Shown here piece after piece: positions 1 through 12,529 of a DNA stretch of 64,000 nt. Both the position numbers and the translations under genes were made by a program. How positions within the stretch are numbered: the stretch's first letter is position 1; the number at the start of each line of letters is the position of its first letter. The notes beneath the pieces were generated by a model. The model saw nothing but the letters and a program-made list of their open reading frames with translations, had not been told where the DNA came from and did no database searches. The stretch is from contig NC_058524.1 in assembly GCF_904849725.1 (NCBI RefSeq), positions 350,979,823 to 351,043,822 on the forward strand, in the 5' to 3' direction. Source of the DNA: Hordeum vulgare subsp. vulgare. Its lineage: Eukaryota > Streptophyta > Magnoliopsida > Poales > Poaceae.

Positions 1-190
1 CGCACTCTTGGGCTATCTTCCTGTCTCCGCTGATCGTAATAGGTCCCTTGGGACCAGGCATCTTGAGCTTGAGATAAACATAACATGGGCGTGCCATGAA
101 TCAGGCGTAGGATGGCCTTCTAAACAACGCATGGTAAGGGCTCTTGATTTTTACCACCTCAAACATGAGAGACTCGCTCCTGTAATTGGA

Positions 191-2651
191 CTATGTGCCA
201 AAAGCCACGTTAAGTTTAATCCGCAAAATTGGATATGCCGACTTACCCGGAACAATGTCGTGGAAAACCATGGATGACGGCATCAACTCTTTCTCCAAGA
301 GATTGATCCTTCGAAAGGTATCGAAGTATAGGATGTTAATACTGCTGCCTCCATCCATGAGGACTTTGGAAAGGGTGTATCCTCCGACTTGGGGAGCCAC
401 GACCAAAGCTAAGTCGCCAGGGTTATCAACTCGGGGCGGGTGATCCTCCCTCCTCAAGGTCATGGGTTGTTCAGACCAGTGAAAGTTCTATGTTTCACCT
501 TCTGATCCCGTTTGCAGGTGCTGGTGGTGAACACATGATACTGCCCGCTGTTCAGCTGCTTAGGGTTATTCTGGAAGCCCCTACGATCATCGTGTCACTG
601 GAGATCCCCTTGCGGGGGTGGTTGCTGAAACACTCCTGGCCAGTTATACTAATGTTGGTTGTGAACTTGGTACTATCCAGTGTTGGGCTGTGACCCGCCC
701 AGTAGACCCGGGTTAAGGAACACGCCGAACAGGCTTTGGCGCGACCCGGGCATGCCGAACTGTTCCTGTCGCTTTCCCTAATCACCTCCTTGGCCTTTCT
801 TGAGGGCCTCAGCTCGGAACTCCTGCATCACATAGCAATGTTCCCAAGAGTGAGTCGCCGGCCGCTCAGCAGTAGCATACTCTGGGCAGGGGCCTTTGAG
901 CATTTCATAATAATTGTGTGGCTTCTTCCCACTGAAACCCCGCTTCTTCTTGCGCTGGTTCCCGTTGTCGGTATTGGTGTTAACAATGAAATCTTTGGGA
1001 CCTTCCTGTTGTCTCTTTTTGCCTTGCCCACCATGATGTTGGTTACCCCGGCCTTGAAAGTGAGAGTGACCCTTCGACGACTCGCCCCTCCTAGCGGTGC
1101 TAGCCTTATCATCGTCCTCTCCGGGATCCTTGCTGTCATCTGACTCAACATATCTAGTTAGGGTATCCATCAACTCGTCCATGTCCTGCACTTTCCAGAA
1201 TCAAAACTGCCTCAGCCACCGAGATGCCATATGATGAATGAATAACTTCCGCGACTCGCCGAGTCCAGTGATGGGACGACTCATCCGGCCGCTGGACGCA
1301 GTGTCGTAGGTCGACGATGGTCATCGGTCGTTTGCATGTTCCTCGGAAATTTTGATGAAGTGCTCCTTTAACTCTGCCCAGGTGTTGATGGAGTTAGGCG
1401 GCAAGTTTTTCAACCACACACGCGTCATTCCTTCCAGCATCATAGTGAAGTACTTGGCGCAAACTGCCTCGTTTACGTTTAGCATGTCCATTGCAAGCTC
1501 GTAACTCTCAATCCATGACCCTGGTTCGAGATCTGGTGTTTAATTGGGTACCTTCCTTGGTCCTTTGAAATCCTTAGGCATCCGCTCATTGCGTAGGGCG
1601 GGCGTGAGACACGACACCCCAATGTGCTTGCCTCCGGCATCGAGCGGTGCGGGAGGTGTCTGGGTATAAGCCAGATAACCCTGACCCGTCGCGGCTGCCG
1701 TCTCCATCTGACGCGCGGCTCACGCCGCATCGACAATGTCTTGGGCTCGCGTATCGGGAATCCTGAGTGGGTTGGCCTGAGGAAAACGTCGTTGCCCGCT
1801 GGTCACTGCGGGTTGATCCTCGTGGCGACTCTTGGAGTAACTTGCCTGAGGAGTGGAGTGTAACCGGTCAAGACTGTGTGAGAATTGCGCATGTTGGACC
1901 ACTGCTGTCTTCAGCATCTCGATGGAGTTTCTTGCTTCTACCTCGGCTGGGGAGTGTCCGTAGATGGGGAGGGGCTCCAGGTGGCGGGTTGCCGCCAGCA
2001 CATTATCCACGTGATTCGTGAAGTGGCCTCGTGGTGTCTGGAAGCGAGTTGCGTGGGCATCCATCGGTTGAGGAGGTGGCGGGTTAGGTGGTTGAACCGG
2101 ACCTCCGCATGGAGCGGCTTGCAAAAGTAGATCAGGTCCGGCCCAGGAGTGCGCGGGGTGTCGAAAAGGCGAGTTGGATGTAAGTCGGCCGGGATGCGTC
2201 CGTGGTGCCTCCTTTGGTGAATGGCATTGGACGACCGCTGTTGTCTCTCGAGCCGCCAGCCTTCGGTGTTCAACCATTTCGTCTCTGCAGCGATCATGGC
2301 CTGCTACATCTCCATCCTGGCGGCTTCCACTTCCACGTCTCGCAGGGCCTTGGCCATCGCCTCCTGCAGCTTCGCCAGCTCGGCGTTGATTGATTCCTGA
2401 TTTTGTGGCATCACATCGGATGTCATGAGCCTGGTCACCTCCGCCGTTAAGTCCGCCATGGCTTGAGCCGGGGTTTTTGACGTCTCATCGGTCTCATTGT
2501 TGCCGGTCGGGTTTTGCTGAGGTTGTGTCTCCCCTGCCATATAGATGGCGATTTGCCGACGGGATCTTTCAAGAATCTCTGGATTCATTGCCAGTGACAA
2601 CCCTCCAAGTTGTCCCTCGTGAAGAGGATGAATTGAATCTGTCTCGCCCAT
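191..2651 (-). pseudogene. Gag and protease remnant of Gypsy element G
   Basis: Broken gag-protease coding sequence in several frames. From the N-terminus: 2651-2304 (acidic, helix-rich, many Ala/Glu), 2277-1720 (contains RNSIEMLKTAVVQHAQFSHS, a typical gag segment), a stop-ridden capsid part at about 1650-1200, 1191-778 (Lys/Arg/Gly-rich nucleocapsid-like tail), and 463-191 with the protease-like motif LMDGGSSINILY. In that motif DGG stands where retropepsins have D-[ST]-G, as is common in this plant lineage. Further left, short in-frame pieces continue toward RT but the window ends. At least four frame changes and several stops rule out a working product. The 778-1191 piece is the longest clean stretch. 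Confidence 0.72.
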
Positions 2652-3045
2652 GGATGACTCACCGTCAGAGTTGACGGGGGTGACCTCCTGGATCGCCGGT
2701 TCCTTTTGTACGATGGCTCCCTGCGTAAAACCGACAAAAACATGGCGTCCCCTGTCCTGTCATGTGATGGGGAGGATGTACCTGGCCGGCTCGACGATGT
2801 CGGTGGAGGTGTCCGGCTCAGGTACGGGTGTTCCAATCATGCCGATGAAGGCGTTGATCTAGCCGAAGGGGACTCTGTAACCGGATTCGACTAAATCGGC
2901 TTCTGGCCCCCACAGCGAGTTGTCGATGTAGTACTTTCTGCGGCGGCTCTTCGTCATGATGTTGACCGCATAGCTTTCTGACCCTGGTAGGGATCCCTTT
3001 GAGAACTCAACTCCACCGTGCGCTAGCCCCACGGTGGGCGCCAAC

Positions 3046-3545
3046 TGTCGTGGTTTTGTCACGGAAGATGTCCTTGTGAAAGGACTTAAGGATGGAGCCA
3101 TCGCACCTTGGTGGCGACTCAAAGGGGGTGAGCGAAAGCGAGACTCAGATTTACCCAGGTTCGGCCCCTCGTGTTGAGGTAAAAGCCTACGTCCTGCTTT
3201 GTGTGGATTGATGATGGTTTCGATTACAAGGAGGGCGTAACTCGCCTGACCTAGCTCTTGATGATTTCTAACTTACCCCTATCTTCTCCAGGGACTCGCC
3301 TTTATATATTGGTCGATTCCCTAGTATTTACAAGAGTCCTGGCTATGCTACAAATCGTAGCTTTCCCTATCTCTAAGTCGATGTGCTTTCCAAGACTGGA
3401 AACCTCCTTGGCGGTCTATCCTTTGTATAGCTCCTGAACCGCCATCTGGCTCCTAGGCCAAGGCCAGTATTACCAATGAATAAGTTGCCCCTTTAGTGAA
3501 CCGGCCCAACTAGGGCGGGTTACACCACAGGTAATATCCCCAACA
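3046..3545 (-). repeat. 5' LTR of Gypsy element G (500 bp)
   Basis: On the minus strand this LTR starts TGTTGGGGATATTACC (3545) and ends CCACGACA (3046), giving the canonical TG...CA termini. A TATA-like TATATAAA lies at 3308-3301 on the minus strand, placed to drive transcription leftwards into gag. The PBS-like sequence begins two bases beyond the LTR. No second LTR is in the window, so identity and age cannot be estimated. It contains no ORF of note. Confidence 0.78.
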
Positions 3546-5442
3546 GGCCCACAACTAAAATTGGGAAAAGGATTAGTTTTTATTTGGTCAATTAGTCTAA
3601 TCACCCCCTCTAGACATACTTTTTATCCTACAAGTGGTATCAGAGCGTTGGTCTCTATTGCATTGGTTTCACAACCTAGGAGAGTATGACATCTGGTGAG
3701 GGAAATTATCATCGTAGAGGTCCAAATTTTGATGGTACAAATTTGCTAGCTGGAAGTATAAGATGAAAATGCATATTCTTGGTCACAACCCTGCCGTTTG
3801 GGCTGTTGTTCATGTTGGTTTGTAAGGTGAATTGTTTGGTGATGGAAGGGAACTGGATCGAAGCGAATTCGGAAGAATTGAGGATGTTGCAATACAACGC
3901 ACAAGCATGCAACATTCTATTCAACAAAATCAACCGTCTTGAAAATGCCAAGAAAATATGGGTCACCTTGATTGATATGCATGAAGGTACTGAATCTATG
4001 AGGGAATCTAAGTTGGATGTGCTATAAAGTCAGCTTGACAAGTTCAAGATGAAGGATGGTGAAGGAGTCGCTGAGATGTAATCTAGGCTAGCTCTCATCA
4101 CAAATGATATTTTCGGCTTAGGAACCAAAGAGATGACTGACAAATTCATCACCAATAAGATACTTAGAGCCTTGGCGGGAATGTACGACATCGTGTGCAC
4201 ATTGATCCAAATTATGCCAAAATACAAGGATCTTAAGCCAATGAAAGTTATTGGAAGTATTGTCACTCATGAAATGTCACACAAGGACAAAGAAGAGCTG
4301 CAAAACAAGTCAAGCGGTGCTTAAACGCTTCAAGTGATGCTCTCGCTACTTCAAATGATAACCTTGTCACAAAAAAAAGATAAGCCTCATGGTCAGGAAA
4401 TTCAACAAGTTCTACAAGAGTAGAGGCAAAGCGTGAAATTCCAGTTCAAGATATGAAGATAAGCGTTCATCTAGTCGTGACAGAAACTGCTACAATTGTG
4501 GAAAGCCAGGTCACTACTGCAATGAGCGGTCGGCTCCCCACAAATGAAGAGAACAGTCTGGACGAAGCTCAGGAGAAGAGTCACGTCAAAGCGAGAGGAG
4601 GAGTAGAGAAGATCACTATGAACGAAGGCCTTCCTTGAGAAGTAAGGAATCAGAAAAGACGGAGAAGTAAACCAAGAGCCACTCAAGAAGAATACATCAA
4701 GCTCGTGTTGGTGAATAGGTATCCAGCTTCAAGACCAACAACCAATCCGAGAGAAGCTACCACTCCAATTCCGACTACAGTTAAGATGAAGGTGTTGCTG
4801 GTCTTGCACTGGTATACTACAACTCCTATGACATATTTGATTCACCAAATGAACGGATTGGAATCTGCTTCATGGCTAAAGGCCCCAAGGTATCACACCC
4901 CAAGCACTTTGACTTTAGTAGTGACGAGGATAACTTGTTAGGAGAAGATGACTTGCTCTTTGATAAAACTATTTATAATGATGAAAAGAAACTTGATGAT
5001 AATCACACTTGTCAAGATAAGTCGTGTGATGATCATAAGAAGGTGATTGAGCGTCTAACTAAAGAATTAAACACTCGTAAGTTAGCTCAAGAATCTAGTC
5101 TAGAAGATCATAGAGAGCTTGCAAGAACTCATGAGAAGCAACGCTTCGAGAAGATAAGATTAGAGCAAGAGCATGAGTTTCTAAAAGCAATCAATGATGA
5201 TCTTCGAAAGAAGAGCTCTTCTTATCTAGCCAAACTATTACTTCCATCTACTTTTTTCCACTAGGGAAACCTAAGCACACTAGTAACAAAGGCAAGAAAT
5301 TTTGTTCATATAGTAACAACAACATGAATGTTAAATCAAATGATGTTGTTTCTAGTAGCTCTCTTGATTCCACTTATGATTCTCTTAGCCATGTTACACT
5401 TGAGAAAGAAAAGGATTTATTGAAAGGAATTATAGAGAAATG
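3546..5442 (+). mobile_element. Ty1/Copia retrotransposon P, LTR tail plus gag (truncated both sides)
   Basis: The outermost element recognised here and one of only two plus-strand retroelements. Bases 3546-3632 are the end of its 5' LTR (terminating CTACA). Two bases later comes a perfect initiator-Met tRNA primer site, TGGTATCAGAGC (3635-3646). Gag follows from the ATG at 3686. Element G inserted into the LTR on the left and chromovirus F inserted into gag on the right (after 5442). The rest of P should therefore reappear beyond the far side of F, outside this window. Confidence 0.75.
3686..5442 (+). pseudogene. Copia gag remnant of element P
   Basis: Decayed gag in several frames. The start reads MTSGEGNYHRRGPNFDGTN, then a frameshift near 3745. 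A UBN2-type capsid region follows (3779-4027 and 4133-4324, with KIWVTLIDMHEGTESM). A zinc-knuckle remnant CYNCGKPGH is at 4488-4514; the last Cys of the CCHC set appears replaced by Arg. A clean 130-codon piece at 4872-5264 is highly charged and predicted coiled-coil by eye (Asp/Glu/Lys/Arg rich), as in the long gag tails of some grass Copia families. Coding resemblance continues to LEKEKDLLKGIIEKC at about 5398-5442, where F interrupts it. Stops and shifts make it non-functional. Confidence 0.68.
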
Positions 5443-8400
5443 TGTAACGTCCAAGATGCGACACTATCCATATTTGGGGACGACGCCTTAATATGGATAG
5501 ATACGCATCTCGGTGTTTTGCAAGTATAGAAATCATTGAAGATACATTTAAAGACGAGGTGAGTATATGAGTTGTCTTACACTCACCACATGCTAAACTA
5601 CAAGTCATACAACATTTATTCATACATTCAGAAGACAGGGTCCTCCTATAGACGAAATCAAATGATAAAATGCAATGAAGTCTTTCTCGCTATCCCAGAA
5701 GATGACCAAGGCCCTTCTACTCCTCCAGATATGTCACGTACATGCGCTGAATCTCCTCATTGTACTCCCACTGGAGCTGCAAATCATCAATTGCCTCAAG
5801 ATCTGTGGTACCTGAAACTATGGTGTTTTAGTAATCTATGAGTCAAGGGGACTCAACAATCTCATGACCAAGATATCGGGACTAATTAAGTCAATGGGTG
5901 AGGTATGGTAATGTGGTGAGGTTGCAACGCACTAAGCCTTTGTTTGGTGGCTAGCTTGCAAGTACATAATTAAAATTGAGTGGTCAACACATAAATGGAC
6001 GTGAACTAGCAATGATCAAGAAATGATCCTGAACACCTACATACGCCAGACATAGCCCCACCATGTTCTCTCTCAGAGTAGAAACTCACGAGCAACAACA
6101 GTCACAGTTAGGCACACAGTTGGCATATTTTGATTGAGTTTACTTCAAGTTTTCAATAACCGGATGTTAGATAAATCTACAAGTTGCTGTATAACCGCGG
6201 GCATGGCTTTCTGAAATATTTAACCCTATAGTGTTGCTACAACTAGTCCATAAAAAACTAACACAAGCTATATATGTAAGATACCTCAAGCACGGGAAAC
6301 CCGTGGTCTCCTCGAATTCCCGACGGAAAATCTCAACCTTGACATATCCCAAAGTATCCTTGGGATCCCGATGCACAAGATATATCAAGAAAGGTAAAAC
6401 AAATCCAGCAATATCGCTCGACGTGACAACGACCCGATAAGAGCCACGTATCTCGTTCTAAAAACACGTTGGATAAGAACAAGTACAATGGCCTAATAGA
6501 AATCTCCGAAGTTGCCCCGGGTTGGCCCCACACACGGCTCTAGTTTGGACCAACACTCATGAGGAGCACTCGCCCGGAGGTTGATTATTATCCTCGGGGT
6601 AGCTATTCTCTATGCATTTTTATTATTTTGTTTATCAAATGGAGTACCAAAGTTGGGTCTTGCCAGACGAGTTTTCACCGAAACGATTAATCAAGGGGGT
6701 CCCCATAACAACCCCAAGCGAGTTACAAGCGCTCAATATGGAACATATCACCGGTAACCGAAACTAGGGCGGCATGAGCGGAACGAAACACAAAGTAAAA
6801 GGCCAAGCCTTCCACCTTTTACCAAGTATATATGTGCATTAAATTACATAGCAATAGTAAGATGATATTCCAAATATCCATATCAACACATGGTTCATCC
6901 TACACCCACAACTAGCAGCGGTATAAGAAGGGTTGAGCAAGTGCTAACTTAGCCAATCAATGTTTCTTAGGATATGGAGGGGTTAGAGGCTTAATATGGA
7001 ATTTTGAGAGGCTTGATATTCAGGTGTAGGCAACGACAATTAACGATATAAATGGGACAGCTAAACATAACAAAATAGAAATATATCATGGTCAACAATC
7101 ATCTTGCATGAGACATCTTCTGGAGAATAAAACTCTTGTTCTTCAGGAATGTTCTCAATAGGATCCTCTTACTCGTACTCGACACTCGATGATACCCAAA
7201 AGAAAATGCAACATTCAATGAACACGGCGCTCCAACAAGATGCACAACCAATATGGTGCATGAATATGATGTGAATGAAGCATGGCAATGCTACACTAGA
7301 CATCTCTCCCATGCAATTATTTAGTTATTATCATTCTGGACAGGATCTCAAGATTAATTATTTGGGTATGGATGAACAATGTAAAAATGAATGCATCATG
7401 AGAAAATGATACAAATGCATATAAATAACGTCGCAAACCGAGTTATGGATCACTTGGAACTCTGAAGGCAAGGTACGGAAGTCAATGATGATAAAACAGA
7501 ATTTGAGAGTGGCTATGGGCAATTCCTTCGTATTCTAAGTATTCCACACGATTGGCCACGAAATTGTAGGTGAAATGGACCTATAGATCATGCAAAACAA
7601 AGGGATACAACACTCACAAAGTGCAAAGCAATCCTACAAGCAATCTGTCCAAAAGCAGAAACATGTCACTTTGCACACACAAAAACTAACACCTACAACA
7701 GGCTAACATGCTCAGCCAAGACAAGGAGATGAAGTAAACCTGATGCACTACAACTCATACAAACAAAAACATGGATAGAAGCTTGGATCAATGTAAATCA
7801 AGCTCACAATATGGCATAAAACATAACAAATTATGACTTCGTGAAAATACCAGTTTTTCACAAGCGAAGTTATCATGATGGCATGTTGACAATAGTGAAA
7901 AATAATGCTACATGAAATTTCATGTTATGAAATTTAACACGGTGATAGAGTGCAACAATAACCACAGTTAACACCAACTAAGCATGAGAAAATACTGCAC
8001 ATATTCATTGATAGCATCCTCTCAACATGGCATGGCGAACTTAGCAGATTATCATACATAGCCAAATTCATCAGCATGGCATGTTTGACAAGAAGAATAT
8101 CTAAGATGCAAAACCTATATTGCAAAGTATTGGCACCATTGAATAGTGGGCAACATGCTCCTTAATCTACACCATTGTCCCATCACGAAGAACCTGTAGA
8201 TGCTTAGCAAACCACATGGATACCCAACTACTTGATAACAGTTTTCCAGACTTAGAAAAATTTCATACTACCAAACCAGCACATTGACATAGCATGTTGA
8301 CAACAAGAATCCCACAAGTAAACCAGATTTTCATGGTATGCAAAATACCAGGGTCTTGTGCTCCCAACACACTACTACTTTCGTGTTGACAAGTTTTTGA

Positions 8401-9763
8401 AAGGGTGCAAGGATTGCTTGAAACAAAAATAACAAAAGGGCATCATGATGAAAAATAACATGCACACCAACTTTCTCCAAAGATAAAACTAATTTCACAG
8501 ATGATTCCTTGGATTTTGTACCCAAAAACATATATCACAAGTGTATATTATAGTAGAAATTAATCCACAAACCACAATCAAAATTACAATAACTTGGTAT
8601 AACCTAGTATATGCGAAATTTGGCATATGCCTAATTTGGACATGGAGAGAAATGGAAACTACCCTAAATGGCATATACTCAAATAGAAAATAAATAAAAC
8701 AAAACGAAACAAAATAAACTCACTAGAGGGTCCCACTAGTAGTCTCACCAGGGCCCCTGAGAGCATGACACGTGCGCCCACGGGCCCACTGTCAGCCTCA
8801 CAACACTAGACAAAGCACAAATAAAAGGGGCTCGGGGGGACCTCCTGGTGGCGCACTACACACCCTACAACTGGGCTATGGCTCGGCATCTGAACTGATG
8901 GAGGGACTCAATCCTTCTATGCAATCTAGGGTGCAACTTCTTCCCTTTTCGATAGATAAGACTTCGACGGCGTCGGCGGATATTCGGGGGACCATCGGCC
9001 CAAGCGAATGGCAGAGGGGAGCTCATTTCCACACCAAGGGGAGGCTGCAAGGTGAGGGGGTCTGGGCTCGAATAGAAGATCGGCCCGAGGCCATGACTAA
9101 TAGCGCGACGAGGTTGTTGCTGGCTTGCGAGCGCATGGGAACGTAGGGTTACGCAGAAACTACGAGCATGGTTGTGCATGCACTAGAAGGCAACTGAAGC
9201 AGAAGAGGGGGCACACACACACATCTCTGAAAAATATTTGAGAGAAACGAGTGGAGCACGGGGACCGCGGCGAAGACACGACAAGGACGACGATCTACGG
9301 GGAGCTATCGATAGATAAGACGACAGGGACGGAGGCATCTCTCACCTGGTGTCCTTCTTCACACGACGATGAGGTTGTGGACAACAATATTCGATGATGA
9401 TGACACGAGGATCCCAGGCGCAACTATTCATCCGGCTGCAGCACAAGAAGGGGAAGAAGAGGATGATGGGGACGTTGGCGCTGAGCTCGTTCTTGATGCC
9501 CAAAATGGATCTAGCATGACAACACATGCTCGGGGGCGAGGTTGACGACACCAGCGTGCACCTCACGCCAGCAATGAACCACTAACCGATCTTGCAATGG
9601 ATTTCTCCGTGGCTAGCGGGAGTTGTGCGAGGTGATGAGAGGAGGCGGCGGCGTGGAGGAGGAACAGGGGAAGAGGGGGAAACCCTAGGGTGCGGGGGCT
9701 CGCTTTATAGGGCGAGGCACGATCGTCATGGCTAGCACGGCGACCATGTGGTGTACCCCACTA

Positions 9764-9971
9764 CACTACAGGAGTCGAGCATTTTGCCGTCAGGACGCTA
9801 CAGACGGCAAAGAGCGAATTACAGCCGGCAAATTTTTTGCCGTCAGACCATTTGTTTAGGAATATAGTTATGGAAATAGTTGTTCGGCGCAGGTAACATG
9901 ATAACCGCACGTACATGAATCCAACATACAAATTTATTACTTTTAGCTATACGCAGATTCTGATGCACTCT

Positions 9972-10011
<40 letters not shown>

Positions 10012-11707
10012 GGCAAGTGTCATCAGTTAAAGACTTATTTATTTGAAATATTTTGTATTAACTCTTAATTTAAAACTATTTGTATTAACACTACTGTTAA
10101 AATTTTATGCAAGCAATTCATTTGTATGCACTCATTTGAAAGATATATTTTCCCCACAAAAAGAGAAATGCTGTGACCCACATATATTAGGTAATTATAC
10201 TCGCTATGTACTCAAAAAATTTGAACTATTTTGATTCGTTATCAACTTCAAGTAAAATATCTACAAAAGGTATTTACAGAAAATAAATAAACTACCTAAT
10301 CAAAATTTAAAAGAGCTATCACTTAAATAACCAACATGAGAGAAGATGTGGTAGAAATTATGGAAGAAATACATTGAACACTCATCTCGTGGCTGCCCTA
10401 CGCAATGGCTATATATGGAGGTTCTTTTTTTTTTGCAGGAAATGGAGGCTCTTTTTCACACCCGAATAAACCCAGCTGCTTGCTTGCACAACCGACTTGT
10501 GTACATGTCCATATACATGTGGCTAGTGTGCTGACTAAAGTATCCGGCATCAGTGAATTCTAGGATTGAGCCTTGCTACGTACATACATAATGTTGTACC
10601 TGTTCAAGTACGGAAGCCGGCAAGTAATCAATAGTGTAGTCGGCAAGGAAAATAAAATATGGTTCACATCAGCTAGATGGCCGCATCAATCTTTTTCCAT
10701 TAGGAATTACCTAGGAGCATGATAGCCAAAGGTTCCAAGCACACGTGTGAAATGCAAACGAGCAGCCATATCAGGAGACTGGTTTGACAGATTAAAATCT
10801 GCAACTTCCGCTCTGTAGTCCTCAAATCTGCAACAGCGGCCATGGCACTCTACGTTCCGTGTGTGTCCGCGCTATAAAATCTGCAACTTCCGCTCTCAAA
10901 TCCTCAAATCTGCAACAGCGGTCTGCAACAATTGAGAAGGGGAATGGGGAGTACAAACCTGCGAGCTGAGAATGGGGAGACTGCAGCCCCGGCCTGGATC
11001 CAGCAAGGCGGCGCGGCGACCGGCGACCGGCAAGGAGGCCTGACCGGCGGTGGGGCGACCAACAGGGATGCCCGACCAGTAACCGGCGGTGAGGCCCGAC
11101 CGGCAGGGAGGCCCGACCAGGGGTGGAGCGGCCGGATGGCCTACCCTCCCTCCATGTGAGGTCACCGGCGGAGGCAGCCGGCGAGGTCACCGGCGGCGGT
11201 TGGGAGAGGAACCCTAGCACGGGTCAATCGCGAGAGTTTGAGTAGTGGTTGTTGTGCACGCTGTTTCGGGGTGTTTGGCAGTGTTTTCTTACATTGTCTG
11301 GGGTGTTTTTTTGGTGCACTACGCGGTCTATTTTCTATCTTTGCCGGCTTCTGTATTACGTACAAGATGGCAAAACCAAATTTTTGCCGTCAGCCCTCAC
11401 TAATTCAAGACAGCAAAATTGTCTACTGTTTAGGTCAGTTAGCCGCAGCCATGGACAGCTTTTTGCCGTCATTCGTAGAGTTAAAAGACGGCAAAAATGG
11501 TGCCTTTGCCGTCATCTGACCAAATTGTTGACGGCAAATCATCCCTTTGCCGTGTGTTGTTTTTCCCCGTCAGTTTTTTATGATTTTTGGCGATAGTAGT
11601 TTTTCGCCGTCTGTCCATGACGGCAAACTTCCTGTTTGCCGTCAACCCCGACGATTTGCTGACGGCAAAGATTATACATGTCGGCATAATAGCTGATTCC
11701 TGTAGTG
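9764..11707. mobile_element. CACTA-1, non-autonomous CACTA DNA transposon (1944 bp)
   Basis: Left end CACTACAGGAGTC; right end GATTCCTGTAGTG, its inverted complement with about two mismatches in the first 15 bases. It is flanked on both sides by the 3-bp target duplication CTA (9761-9763 and 11708-11710), exactly as expected for CACTA elements. Subterminal copies of the motif TTTGCCGTC and its complement GACGGCAAA cluster at 9790-9850 and 11380-11670; in this superfamily such repeats are the presumed transposase-binding sites. The core is AT-rich with a GC-rich block (about 10930-11230) and a near-direct duplication of about 48 bp (10794-10841 and 10874-10922). No transposase is present, so it would need help in trans. 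Confidence 0.9.
9976..10008. repeat. (AT)n microsatellite
   Basis: An uninterrupted alternating AT run of about 33 bases inside the AT-rich left part of CACTA-1. It is likely polymorphic in length between accessions. Confidence 0.95.
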
Positions 11708-12529
11708 CTAGTTTTTACCATGCGAGGAGGATGGCGTGGAGGAAGAAGAAAATAAGGGGCTAGGTCACTGCAGGTGGGGCCGACACTGGTATCCATGCTA
11801 GAAAGCCTGCAGGAGCGAGCGCTGGAGTGCGACTGGCGGCTTCACTTGCTGGGCCGCTTGTTGGCTGCGCTGGAACTGCTGCTGGGCTGCTCACCTCAAT
11901 CACCGCAGAAGGGTTTTCCTATTTGAATTAAACATTTTTGAACAAGGAAACAATGAGAGAAAAAAGTGAGGGTTTTAGGTGAAGTACAAATATATTTCGA
12001 CTTAGAAAAACAAGCTTTGTTTTGATAAACTAGTTGGGTATTTTTAAGAAGCAAATTTTAAAGGGCACTTAATTATACCTAGCAAGCATTTAGGGGTTTT
12101 TAGAAAATGGTAGGAGGTGCACAATTCCCAACTTAATTTTAAAAACCCAATCATGATATTTTGAAGTATGGCAACATTTTTATAGAAGGAGTAGGGCAAG
12201 CCGAAAATCACCACATTGCTAATTTGAAGAAAGAGAGAGAGGTAATTTTAAAGAATTACATGGATAGGTTTCACTAATAAATCACACTACTCTTGCATGC
12301 ACTTCCTCACAACAAAAACTTCACTCCTACCAACACAAGCAACAAGGAGAACAAAATAAAATGGATGCCATGATGATATGATGATATGATGCAGATGAAG
12401 TCATGAAGCAGCAAACTTATAAAATGACGACAATGTTGCCAAGTTATACAATGTTGGGCATGCAAAACTTATTGGGATTCACTTGGCTGTTACAACTCTC
12501 CGACACTACAAGAGGATCTTGTGTGAGAT

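Larger units (their letters stand above)
1..3545 (-). mobile_element. Ty3/Gypsy retrotransposon G (Tat/RIRE2-like), 5' part only
   Basis: A minus-strand LTR retrotransposon whose 5' LTR is at the right (3046-3545). A primer-binding-site-like stretch and gag follow leftwards, and the aspartic protease region runs to the window's left edge, so RT, RNase H, integrase and the 3' LTR lie outside. The PBS-like TGGCGCCCACCGTGGGG (minus strand, 3043-3027) and the gag-protease style resemble grass Tat/RIRE2-type Gypsy elements; that clade call is from memory of the family. It sits inside the LTR of Copia P, whose LTR tail resumes at 3546. Its coding frame is broken many times, so it is an old, inactive copy. 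Confidence 0.8.
5443..12494 (-). repeat. 3' LTR of chromovirus F (about 5.1 kb, interrupted by CACTA-1)
   Basis: On the minus strand it begins TGTAACAGCC (12494) and ends GGACGTTACA (5443), giving a 6-bp terminal inverted repeat TGTAAC/GTTACA. Removing CACTA-1 and its 3-bp duplication leaves about 5105 bp. It contains no protein-like ORF. The stretch from 5450 to 8760 is AT-rich and featureless; 8760-9760 is GC-richer and holds a minus-strand TATA-like CTATAAAG at 9710-9703. The right boundary is supported by the polyprotein stop 36 bp upstream. The left boundary is inferred from the end motif and from where P's gag stops, so it could be off by a few bases. Confidence 0.66.

Noticed and set aside
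736..1143. 135-codon plus-strand ORF rich in Leu and Val
   Set aside because: It is the antisense of G's gag nucleocapsid region (1191-778), where the protein order is recognisable.
8772..9179. Plus and minus ORFs of 104-124 codons in F's LTR
   Set aside because: Overlapping on both strands in GC-richer LTR sequence upstream of a TATA box; no motif.
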